DNA of 64,000 nucleotides, taken from the NCBI GenBank assembly GCA_022843585.1, contig JALHNJ010000003.1, positions 124,001-188,000 of the forward strand, written 5' to 3'. Below are positions 18,285-26,349 of the stretch, piece after piece (position 1 is the first letter of the stretch; each line of letters starts with the position of its first letter). Position numbers and translations under genes: made by a program. Under the pieces are notes generated by a model that was not told the origin of the DNA, did no database searches, and saw only the letters and a list, made by a program, of their open reading frames with translations. Origin of the DNA: Chitinophagaceae bacterium. Lineage in GTDB: Bacteria; Bacteroidota; Bacteroidia; Chitinophagales; Chitinophagaceae.

Positions 18285-20294
18285 ATGCTGGCAGGACTAC
18301 AAAATGTGACATTCGAATTTGGTGCAAGGGCAATTGTTGAAGAAGCCACCTGGCATATTCAGCCCGGTGAACGCATTGGCCTTATTGGGTATAACGGAAC
18401 CGGAAAATCAACTCTGTTGAAACTTTTGGTGGGTGAATACCAGCCATCTGCCGGTACGGTGGAAAGAAGCCGCACTACTTCTGTTGGTTACCTGCACCAG
18501 GATCTGCTGAGTTTTGATACCAACGATTCTATTTTGCAAGTGGCTTTATCTGCTTTTGAAAAAATATTGCAGTTAGAAAAGGAAATTGAAATACTTGGTA
18601 TAGAACTGGAGAAAACAGGCGATGAAAAAACATTGCATGAGTATAGTGATAAGCTTCATGAATTGGAAACACTCGGCGGTTACAATATCCATCACCAAAC
18701 TGAAGAAGTATTACAGGGATTGGGCTTTGCCAATGCTGATCTAAACAGACCCTACAAAGAATTTAGTGGTGGATGGAGAATGAGAGTGTTGCTGGCAAAA
18801 ATGATCTTACAGCAACCGGATCTTTTATTGATGGATGAACCGACGAACCACTTAGATCTTCCTTCTATCGAATGGCTGGAGAAATATTTGCTGCATTACC
18901 AGGGTTCTGTGGTGATTGTAAGTCACGATAAATATTTCCTGAACCGGATGGTTACTAAAATTGTGGAGGTGTACCAACAGCAGTTGCATATCTACAATGG
19001 TAATTATGACTATTACGAAAAGGAAAAAGCGATTCGGGTAGAAATGCAGCAGAAGGCGTACGAAAATCAGCAGGATTATATTCGCCAGAATGAACGATTG
19101 GTAGAACGCTTTAGAGCCAAAGCCAGTAAGGCTGCTATGGCGCAAAGCATTATGAAGAAACTGGATAAGCTGGAACGGATTGAAGATGCTGAAATTGAAC
19201 GACCGAATATCCGCATCAACTTTAGAGTAGATAAAACGCCGGGTAAAGTGTTGGTGGAATTAAATAATGTATCAAAAGCGTTTGGCGATAATGTAATTAT
19301 TGAAAATTCGTCTATAGAAATTGACCGTGGGGATAAAATTGCATTGATTGGTGCAAACGGAAAAGGAAAGTCTACCTTGTTAAGAATAATTGCCGGTGTA
19401 GAAAGTTTTAGTGTAGGCGAACGTAAATGGGGACATAATGTAGAAGAGAGTTTCTATGCACAGCACCAGTTGGAAGCGTTGAATGTGAACAATACCATCT
19501 TGGATGAAATGAAAGAATGTGGCAGCCAGATGAATGAGTTGGAGCTTCGTGGATTGTTGGGTTGTTTTTTATTTAGTGGAGATGATAGCGATAAGAAAAT
19601 TAAAATATTAAGTGGCGGTGAAAAAGCAAGAGTGGCACTGGCAAAAGTAATAGTGAGCAAAGCGAATTTTTTAATGCTGGATGAACCTACGAATCACTTA
19701 GATATGCATAGCTGCGATTTGCTGATCGATGCATTGACAAAATATGAAGGCAGTATTATCCTTGTAAGTCACGACCGTTATTTTGTTTCTAAAACAGCGA
19801 ATAAAATTTGGGAGATCGTTGATCATGAGATCAAAGAATTTAAAGGTGGGTATGAAGAATGGGTAGCCTGGAAAGAAAGAATGGCGAAGCAGGAAGCGGA
19901 CAGGAAGAAGGCTGAGTCTGGAGCCGGGAGCCGGGAGTCGGGAGGAAAGAATCAGAAGTCTGGCAAGTCGAATGATTCAACTAAAGCAGTTGAACAAGCT
20001 AAGTCTGCACCTGTAGTTGCAAAGCCGGTTGTGAATATGGCCATAGATAAGGATGCAAAAAAAGAATTGCAGAAAGTGCAGAAACAGTTTCAGCAATTGG
20101 AAGAACAAATCGCCAAGTTGAATGCTACAAAAACTGAATTAGAAGCATCATTGATTGATCCAGGAGTATATTCAGACAGAGCAAAATTTATTGAAGCTGA
20201 AAAGGCTTTAAAAAAAGTAGCTGATGAGTTAGCTGGCTTAAACACAGATTACGAAAAAGTATTTGAGCGAATGATGGAGTTGGAGAATAAATAA
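18285..20294 (+). CDS. ABC-F family ATPase (translation factor type)
   Basis: 669 residues with two ATP-binding cassettes and no membrane segments. Cassette 1: Walker A GYNGTGKST (35-43), signature FSGGWRMR, Walker B LLLMDEPTNHLD. Cassette 2: Walker A GANGKGKST (about 355), signature LSGGEKAR, Walker B FLMLDEPTNHLD. The linker between them is long, charged and helical, as in ABC-F proteins that enter the ribosomal E site. The C-terminal 100 residues form a coiled coil (KELQKVQKQFQQLEEQIAKL), as in Uup. Between cassette 2 and the coil lies a Gly/Ser/Arg-rich insert encoded by a short GC-rich direct repeat (19916-19944). The role is ribosome rescue or quality control by family analogy. Whether it is Uup-like or EttA-like is not decided. 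Confidence 0.93.
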   Translation: MLAGLQNVTFEFGARAIVEEATWHIQPGERIGLIGYNGTGKSTLLKLLVGEYQPSAGTVERSRTTSVGYLHQDLLSFDTNDSILQVALSAFEKILQLEKEIEILGIELEKTGDEKTLHEYSDKLHELETLGGYNIHHQTEEVLQGLGFANADLNRPYKEFSGGWRMRVLLAKMILQQPDLLLMDEPTNHLDLPSIEWLEKYLLHYQGSVVIVSHDKYFLNRMVTKIVEVYQQQLHIYNGNYDYYEKEKAIRVEMQQKAYENQQDYIRQNERLVERFRAKASKAAMAQSIMKKLDKLERIEDAEIERPNIRINFRVDKTPGKVLVELNNVSKAFGDNVIIENSSIEIDRGDKIALIGANGKGKSTLLRIIAGVESFSVGERKWGHNVEESFYAQHQLEALNVNNTILDEMKECGSQMNELELRGLLGCFLFSGDDSDKKIKILSGGEKARVALAKVIVSKANFLMLDEPTNHLDMHSCDLLIDALTKYEGSIILVSHDRYFVSKTANKIWEIVDHEIKEFKGGYEEWVAWKERMAKQEADRKKAESGAGSRESGGKNQKSGKSNDSTKAVEQAKSAPVVAKPVVNMAIDKDAKKELQKVQKQFQQLEEQIAKLNATKTELEASLIDPGVYSDRAKFIEAEKALKKVADELAGLNTDYEKVFERMMELENK

Positions 20295-20326
20295 TTTTCA
20301 TATTATTCATCGCAATACAAAATACA

Positions 20327-20400
20327 TTAACCACAGCGGCACGGAGGACACAGTGATTCACAGTGTTTTATCTTTTTTCTTTCATTCCCCCTGTGGTTAA
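20327..20400. repeat. AACCAC...GTGGTT palindromic intergenic repeat
   Basis: The ends ttaaccacag and ctgtggttaa are perfect complements; between them lie ggcacggaggacacagtg and cacagtg. It occupies the gap between the ABC-F and TPR genes and could also fold as a terminator. Confidence 0.65.
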
Positions 20401-20486
20401 AATTTTCAAAAAGTACAAAGCCGGTATTGCCCTATATAGTTGGTTTAAAATATTTCTGTACTTTTCGCTCCATTAAACCAACAACC

Positions 20487-22232
20487 ATGAAGTCCAGGTT
20501 ACTACTACTGACTGTGCTGGCATTTGCCACTGCACTACTCGCCTTCAGTATTAAAAATTCTTCCAACCAAAAAGTTTATCTCGCCACAAGTCCCGATTAC
20601 AAACGATTAAAAACAATTGGCTGCAGTCCTGATTGGGATGAGTTAAAAGAATGGTTAGAGGAAACAGATATTCCACCAATGCCCGGTGCAGGTAATTACA
20701 AATGGAAAATCAGTACAACTAATGACAGTGCCCAATTTTATTTTAACCAGGGCATTAATATGTATTACAGTTTCCACATCATTGAAGCGATGGCTTCTTT
20801 TAAAAAAGCTGCAAAGTTTGACCCGAATTGTGCCATGCTGTATTGGGCACAGGCATTGGCTTATGGGCCAAACATAAATGATCTGGGTTATGCCGCATCG
20901 CCGGAAGCATTGGCAGCAACCGCAAAAGCAAAACAATTGGCCAGTACCGCAAGCGATATGGAGAAAGCAATGATCGATGCGATGGCTGTTCGTTATACCG
21001 CAGATTCTGCTGATGCCAACCGTGCCAGTTTAAATAAATTATACACGGAGATGATGATGCATTGCTATGAAAAATTTAATACCCATGCTGATGCAGAAGC
21101 ATTATACGCTGATGCAATGATGCTGGAACATCCCTGGGATCTATGGCTGATTGATGGCACTCCCAGACCATGGACACCATTGATCCGTGAAGTGTTGGAA
21201 AAACTATTAGCAAAAACTCCCAATCATCCCGGTGCTAATCATTATTATATACATGTTATGGAGCCGTCGCCATATGCTGCCAAGGCTTTACCAAGTGCTG
21301 ATAGATTAGGAAAACTAACACCGGGTCTTTCGCATACCGTTCATATGCCTTCTCATATTTACCTGCGTACGGGGCAATATGCAAAAGGTGTTACTGTAAA
21401 TGAAAATGCAGTGAACAGTTACAAAAAATATATTCCGTTGTATGAACCGGTAACGGGCAATGCATTTCTTTATATCATTCATAACCTGCATATGCAAACA
21501 AATAATTCGATGCTGGCAGGACGTTCAGCTTATTCAGTATGGGCAGCCAATGAAACGGCAAAAAGTATTCCGGCTGATTATTTATCCATACCCGGTGCAT
21601 TGGGCAGTTATTTACAATATGTGTATATGACCCCGGTACTTGTTCATGTTCGTTTTGGCAATTGGAATGAATTGCTCAAAATGCAGCAACCCGATAAGTC
21701 ACATGTATATGGAAATATTCTTTATCATTTTGGAAAAGGAATGGCATTGACACAGCAAACTGATTTAGCTGAAGCAAAGAATGAATTGCAGCAACTGCAG
21801 GATTTAATGAAGGATAGTACTTTGCTTATTCCCCTCTCTCCTTTCTCCGCAGCTATTGAAGGAGCTGTCATTGCTGAAAACATTTTATCAGGATCAATTG
21901 CACTAAAAGAAAAAAGATATGATGAAGCAATTGACTTGTTTCAATTAGCTGTGGATACAGAAGAAAAAATGGTGTACAATGAACCGAGGGACTGGATGCT
22001 GAACCCTAAACAATATTTAGCTAATGCGTTTATAAAGGCCGGTAGGCTAACCAATGCAAAAAATATTCTGTTTAAAGACCTACAAAACAATAATGAAAAT
22101 GGCTGGGCTTTGTTTGGTTTATGGCAGGTGGCCACTTCGGAGAAAAAAACTGGAGAAGCAAGTAAATTATTGTTGCGTTTTAAAAAAGCATTTGAAAAGA
22201 GTGAAGTAAAACTATACGGCCCGGTTTTCTGA
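20487..22232 (+). CDS. Secreted/periplasmic TPR protein
   Basis: The start at 20487 opens a clear signal segment (MKSRLLLLTVLAFATALLAFSIK); the upstream in-frame ATG at 20427 would put 20 odd residues before it. About 580 residues of helical repeats: DSAQFYFNQGINMYYSFHII, SFKKAAKFDPNCAMLYWAQA and EKRYDEAIDLFQLAVDTEEK are TPR-like. Central segments with His-rich motifs (GANHYYIHVMEPSP, HTVHMPSHIYLRTGQY) recur in this family. The role is unknown; perhaps a scaffold in the periplasm. A possible promoter lies at 20440-20466 (ttg, 16 bases, tacttttc). Confidence 0.8.
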   Translation: MKSRLLLLTVLAFATALLAFSIKNSSNQKVYLATSPDYKRLKTIGCSPDWDELKEWLEETDIPPMPGAGNYKWKISTTNDSAQFYFNQGINMYYSFHIIEAMASFKKAAKFDPNCAMLYWAQALAYGPNINDLGYAASPEALAATAKAKQLASTASDMEKAMIDAMAVRYTADSADANRASLNKLYTEMMMHCYEKFNTHADAEALYADAMMLEHPWDLWLIDGTPRPWTPLIREVLEKLLAKTPNHPGANHYYIHVMEPSPYAAKALPSADRLGKLTPGLSHTVHMPSHIYLRTGQYAKGVTVNENAVNSYKKYIPLYEPVTGNAFLYIIHNLHMQTNNSMLAGRSAYSVWAANETAKSIPADYLSIPGALGSYLQYVYMTPVLVHVRFGNWNELLKMQQPDKSHVYGNILYHFGKGMALTQQTDLAEAKNELQQLQDLMKDSTLLIPLSPFSAAIEGAVIAENILSGSIALKEKRYDEAIDLFQLAVDTEEKMVYNEPRDWMLNPKQYLANAFIKAGRLTNAKNILFKDLQNNNENGWALFGLWQVATSEKKTGEASKLLLRFKKAFEKSEVKLYGPVF

Positions 22233-22344
22233 GAACGTTGGCACTACATAAATGATGCCGCAAACGAATAATTAGAAATCCTTTTTCCTTCTTAAAACTC
22301 TATATTCGTTTGTTCTCAATTCACACTAATAAAAAATAAAAATC

Positions 22345-22845
22345 ATGAAACTCAAACTTCCCCGCATTCTGCTAATGGTTTGTGCCATAGCTCTGCTTGG
22401 CGCCACCAGTACTGGCTGTAAAAAGAAACAAAGTGATGCAGACATTAAAGCAGCTGTTGAAACGGCTTTGAAAGCTGAACCAATGTCTACAGTAACAATG
22501 GTTGATGTAAAAGATGGTGTTGCCACTCTCTCCGGAGAATGTAAGGATGATATGTGCAAGGCATCTTGCGAAAAAACAGCAGCCGCTGTTAAAGGTGTAA
22601 AATCTGTTGTCAACAATCTGACTGTTGTTGCACCCCCTCCGCCACCAGTTATAGCTGCCGATGACCCTTTAACCAGTGCCGTAAACGATGCGTTGAAAGC
22701 TTTCTCGGGTGTAAGTGCTACAGTAAAAGATGGCATTATATCCGTGACAGGTAAAATTGCAAAAGCCGATCGTCAAAAATTAATGATGGCATTGCAGGCA
22801 TTAAAACCTAAAAAAGTAGATGTAGCTGGTTTAACTAACAACTAA
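22345..22845 (+). CDS. Lipoprotein with two BON domains
   Basis: 166 residues. A lipoprotein signal ends at GATSTGC (Cys about residue 27). Residues 31-95 form one BON domain (DADIKAAVETALKAEP, VKDGVATLSGEC, VKGVKSVVNNLTV). A Pro-rich spacer follows, then a second, shorter BON-like unit (DPLTSAVNDALKAFSGVSATVKDGIISVTG). BON domains bind phospholipid or peptidoglycan-associated partners in envelope proteins such as OsmY. The SH3-type gene follows after 22 bases, so the two form an operon. Confidence 0.88.
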   Translation: MKLKLPRILLMVCAIALLGATSTGCKKKQSDADIKAAVETALKAEPMSTVTMVDVKDGVATLSGECKDDMCKASCEKTAAAVKGVKSVVNNLTVVAPPPPPVIAADDPLTSAVNDALKAFSGVSATVKDGIISVTGKIAKADRQKLMMALQALKPKKVDVAGLTNN

Positions 22846-22850
22846 AATTA

Positions 22851-22861
22851 AACGGAGGAAA
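22851..22861 (+). promoter_or_regulatory. Unusually strong Shine-Dalgarno sequence
   Basis: aacggaggaaa, 6-7 bases before the ATG at 22868. Most genes in this window lack such a site, so the SH3 protein may be translated independently and strongly within the BON operon. Confidence 0.6.
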
Positions 22862-22867
22862 AAAAAC

Positions 22868-23293
22868 ATGGTATTACAAGATAAATATAAAGAAATCATA
22901 GATGCTGCTACCGCTGCAGGCACACAAGACCTTCTTGTTAGAGAACAAGATGGTGTGTTGTATATAGATGGATCTGCAAACGGCACTACCAAGCAGCAAT
23001 TGTGGGATCTATATGAAAAAATTGATCCCGACTATGCTTCTGGTGACCTGGTGATGAACATCAACAGTGTTAGTGGTGTACAGGAAGGTGCAAAATTGAA
23101 AATTACAACTAACAGTTCTAACCTTAACATTCGTAAAGGGCCAGGTACTACTCATGAAATAATTGGCAAAGCTGCCCGTCATGAAATAGTTTCGTTGGTT
23201 AGAAAAGAAAATGACCAATGGTGGGTTATTAAAACGGATGATGGAGAAGAAGGATACAGCTATACGCAGTATTTAACACCTGTTGAAGGATAA
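22868..23293 (+). CDS. SH3b-domain protein
   Basis: 141 residues. The C-terminal 65 residues are a bacterial SH3 domain (NLNIRKGPGTTHEIIGKA, DQWWVIKTDDGEEGYSYTQYL). The N-terminal 75 residues look like a BON-related fold (DKYKEIIDAATAAGTQDLLV, DGVLYIDGSANGTTKQQLW). There is no signal peptide, which is odd for an SH3b protein next to an envelope lipoprotein; it may act in the cytoplasm. The layout fits LysM/BON-like stress proteins with SH3 replacing LysM. A terminator follows. Confidence 0.8.
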   Translation: MVLQDKYKEIIDAATAAGTQDLLVREQDGVLYIDGSANGTTKQQLWDLYEKIDPDYASGDLVMNINSVSGVQEGAKLKITTNSSNLNIRKGPGTTHEIIGKAARHEIVSLVRKENDQWWVIKTDDGEEGYSYTQYLTPVEG

Positions 23294-23307
23294 GATTCTG
23301 TAATTAT

Positions 23308-23341
23308 AAAAAAAATGCACTCAATTGAGTGCATTTTTTTT
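23308..23341. terminator. Bidirectional Rho-independent terminator
   Basis: Perfect inverted repeat atgcactcaa / ttgagtgcat flanked by A-run and T-run, between the convergent SH3 and hutG-like genes. Confidence 0.9.
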
Positions 23342-23359
23342 ATAATTCTATTGGTAAAA

Positions 23360-24460
23360 CTACAAAGCCATTCCTTTAATAAAATCACTTACGAGGTAGC
23401 TGATCAATTTACCACTGGTAGCATCAGTTCTCCCATCGGATAACCTGGTAGCCCCTTCGCAGATATGCAGGTAGGCTGGTTTGCTATCTGCTGCCGCAAA
23501 AGAAATGTATTGCCTTGCATGCATAGGCGAAATACCTACCGGAGTCATAGCACTGCTCAATGTATTTTGAATGGAGTCGAGATCGAGATCGATACCAGTC
23601 AGCGTATCTTCTGTAAATCCTGTGGCATGAGATACAGCTTGCATAAATGTTCTTTTCTCATGTACAAAAATATCTTCAAAGGTGATGCAGTCAATAAACG
23701 GATTGTTCACCATATCGATCCACACATTTTGCGGTAAGTAGTTTTCATGTAACCCTACCACACAATATTTTTGTAAGTAACCATCTTCTTCTGCATATCG
23801 GAATGCATTACCACTATGCCTTCCTTCCAGCGGCCGATAATCAGCATGTGCATCTAAGTTGATGCAATTAATTTGTGCCAACGGAAGTACACCTGCTTTA
23901 TGCCAGCCTTTTGCTGCACCTTTTATTAAGGGATACGAATTATTATGGCCGCCACCAATTACAATTGGAATTTTTTTGGCCTCTGTTATAATCTTTGTTA
24001 AATGTTCTACTTCATCATCAATAGCAATTACAGCATGACGATAGGCTTCAATCTTCTCTTCTTCGCCTCTGGCTGTTGTATCGATAAGGTATTGCATATC
24101 GCCAAAATCAAAATGGCCGACGAGCAATATCTCGCCACCATCAAAAAAATCATTGCTTTGGATGTTCAGTAAACTTTGTAAAAAAGGAATCCATAAAGTA
24201 TCAGCACCGCCTATGCCATGATTTCCTTTGGCACCCAAATCTTCCGGCACACCAAACAATACATATTTAGCAGATGAAGCTGCAATAGACTTTTCTATAT
24301 CCACTGAATTATTTAGCACATGCAGTCTTTCACCCAGTTTCGTTTCAAACCGGCGGATTTTGGTTAGTGATAGTACATCCTGCTTACTATACATTTTCAA
24401 ATGCCGCATTACAGCTGATTTTACTTCGATATGTGCTTGTTTTGTTTCTACGTTTTCCAT
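23360..24460 (-). CDS. hutG: Formimidoylglutamase-like ureohydrolase
   Basis: 366 residues of the arginase/ureohydrolase fold. Metal-binding motifs: GGGHNNS (His ligand; classical members have GGDHS), NLDAHADYR (Asp, His, Asp) and GIDLDLDS (two Asp). It should use a two-manganese centre to hydrolyse a guanidino- or formimino-compound. Assignment to N-formimino-L-glutamate rests on its position 42 bases after ftcD on the same strand and on hutI nearby, so it would release glutamate and formamide. The Gly in motif 1 and the longer N-terminus mark it as a divergent subfamily. An agmatinase or other ureohydrolase role cannot be excluded. Confidence 0.75.
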   Translation of the reverse strand: MENVETKQAHIEVKSAVMRHLKMYSKQDVLSLTKIRRFETKLGERLHVLNNSVDIEKSIAASSAKYVLFGVPEDLGAKGNHGIGGADTLWIPFLQSLLNIQSNDFFDGGEILLVGHFDFGDMQYLIDTTARGEEEKIEAYRHAVIAIDDEVEHLTKIITEAKKIPIVIGGGHNNSYPLIKGAAKGWHKAGVLPLAQINCINLDAHADYRPLEGRHSGNAFRYAEEDGYLQKYCVVGLHENYLPQNVWIDMVNNPFIDCITFEDIFVHEKRTFMQAVSHATGFTEDTLTGIDLDLDSIQNTLSSAMTPVGISPMHARQYISFAAADSKPAYLHICEGATRLSDGRTDATSGKLISYLVSDFIKGMAL

Positions 24461-24502
24461 CTGATATGTTTTATAAAATTTTTCAGTTAGGCAAAAAATG
24501 AT

Positions 24503-26158
24503 TTACACCCCAATCTTATCATTCACCACTTTTAGAATTGCTGCTTCTAAAGCTAAAGTTTTATTCTCAATCTCCCTTCCTTTGGCAATAATTTCGTCCA
24601 CAAAACCCTTATCCTCATAGCCGGCCGCATTGATCCGCACATTCATAAAAGCCCCCATCACGGCACTACGGGCACATAAAGCTCCCACCCCGGCATCCGA
24701 CACTGAATTGGGATTGCCGGTTTCGGCCATTGTCTTTATCACATCCATACTGCTATAGGCTGCCTGCATTATTTTAAAAGGTATTTCAATCGCAAATTTT
24801 GTTGCTTCCTGAATGGCTTTTTTTCTTATTGCTTTCTCTTCGTCGGTTGATTTGGGTAAGCCCAAAGCTGTTATAATTAAATTAAATGCTTTTGTATCTG
24901 CATCTACCAGTTTCACTAATTCATTTTTATACTTCTCACCAACCTCTGCCCATGCACCAAACTCTTCCCAACGGTCGTCCCATCCTTTTTTATGCGAAGA
25001 AAGATTAGCTACCATTGTTGCTAGCGATACTCCTAATGCACCAACATAAGCTGAAATTGAACCACCACCCGGTGCAGGGCTTTCACTGGCCGTTTCATCC
25101 GCAAAATCTGTCAATGTCATACTCACCAATTTGCTGTCGGCTTTGTTGTAGAGCATGTATTCAATAATCCTTTCTTCCGGTTTAAATGGTCCGAGTTCAT
25201 CCAGCCCCATTGACTTCACCGCAATCTTTATCAATTCTTTTTCTGATACACCTGTAGAACGTTTTTGTTTTTTTAAGAAATATCTACCTGCTTCCAATAA
25301 CGAATTCAATGGAACCAGACCAACTAACTCACTCCCGGTTACTCTAATTCCTCTTGCATCAGCTTTTTTACAAACCTCATCAAATGCAATATGAACCGGT
25401 GTTACATTTATATTAGTGAGATTCATGGAGATTTGTGCTACTCCATATTCTTCAATAAACCAACCAATAGCTTTTACTGATTTCAATGTGCCGGGTTGAA
25501 CAACATCTTCACCCTGTTCATTCTTTATTTTTCTTCCAGCTTCCCGTACATCAAATGCAATAGCATTGGCTCTTCTTGTTGAAGTTGTATTGAGATTGAT
25601 ATTATATGCTACTAAAAAATCTCTTGCACCAATCACCGTTCCACCTCTTTTTGCATCAAATGCTGCCGGACCAAAATCGGGTTTCCATTCCGGTAATTTT
25701 ATTTTTTTAAAAAAGCCTTCGTATTCGCCGGCTCTAATCACTGATAAATTATTTCTTGCTGTGTTGGGTTGTGCAGCTTCATATAAATAAACGGGCAAGG
25801 CTAATTCCTCTCCCACTCTTTTTGCTAATTGCTGCGCATACTTCGCTGTTTCTTCCATGCTGATATTGGCAATTGGAATTAGCGGACAAACATCTGTAGC
25901 ACCCATTCTTGGATGTTCGCCTTTGTGTTTGCTCATATCAATCAATTCACCAGCTTTTTTAATAGCTAAAAATGCTGCTTCAATTACTGCTTCTGGATGA
26001 CCCACGAAAGTCACCACGGTTCTGTTCGTTGCTTTTCCGGGATCTACGTTCAATAATCGAACACCTTCTACCGTTTCTATCTGGTCAGTTATTTGTTGGA
26101 TGATAGTTAAATCATTACCCTCGCTAAAATTGGGAACACATTCAATTATGGGCTGCAT
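24503..26158 (-). CDS. ftcD: Bifunctional glutamate formimidoyltransferase / formimidoyltetrahydrofolate cyclodeaminase
   Basis: 551 residues. Residues 1-310 are the formimidoyltransferase (start IIECVPNFSEGND; VDPGKATNRTVVTFVG; HPRMGATDVCPLIPI), which moves the formimino group from formiminoglutamate to tetrahydrofolate. Residues 340-551 are the cyclodeaminase (ESPAPGGGSISAYVGALG, VMGAFMNVRINA), which makes methenyl-tetrahydrofolate and ammonia. The fused arrangement matches the mammalian enzyme and many Bacteroidota. It serves histidine catabolism in the cytoplasm. It lies upstream of the hutG-like gene on the same transcript. Confidence 0.95.
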   Translation of the reverse strand: MQPIIECVPNFSEGNDLTIIQQITDQIETVEGVRLLNVDPGKATNRTVVTFVGHPEAVIEAAFLAIKKAGELIDMSKHKGEHPRMGATDVCPLIPIANISMEETAKYAQQLAKRVGEELALPVYLYEAAQPNTARNNLSVIRAGEYEGFFKKIKLPEWKPDFGPAAFDAKRGGTVIGARDFLVAYNINLNTTSTRRANAIAFDVREAGRKIKNEQGEDVVQPGTLKSVKAIGWFIEEYGVAQISMNLTNINVTPVHIAFDEVCKKADARGIRVTGSELVGLVPLNSLLEAGRYFLKKQKRSTGVSEKELIKIAVKSMGLDELGPFKPEERIIEYMLYNKADSKLVSMTLTDFADETASESPAPGGGSISAYVGALGVSLATMVANLSSHKKGWDDRWEEFGAWAEVGEKYKNELVKLVDADTKAFNLIITALGLPKSTDEEKAIRKKAIQEATKFAIEIPFKIMQAAYSSMDVIKTMAETGNPNSVSDAGVGALCARSAVMGAFMNVRINAAGYEDKGFVDEIIAKGREIENKTLALEAAILKVVNDKIGV

Positions 26159-26314
26159 ATCGCTGAAATTTGGATACTAAGATATTGTTTGTAAATATAA
26201 ATGCTACATAAAACTAACTACACGAATCAACACAAAGCAGAGTGAACAAGCCGTTAAAATTAATAGCCGGCTATATCAGCTTTTAACCGGCATCCCTGTT
26301 TTCAGCTATTTTTT

Positions 26315-26322
26315 TACCTTTG
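26315..26322 (+). promoter_or_regulatory. Possible -7 promoter element of the cyclase gene
   Basis: tacctttg fits TAnnTTTG, 27 bases before the start codon. No convincing -33 TTTG is seen, so this is weak. Confidence 0.35.
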
Positions 26323-26349
26323 GCCCCTTCAAAAGAACCTTAACCAATC

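Noticed and set aside
20427-20486. Upstream start for the TPR protein
   Set aside because: It would put 20 residues ahead of a complete signal peptide, and a promoter-like ttg...tacttttc lies within this stretch.
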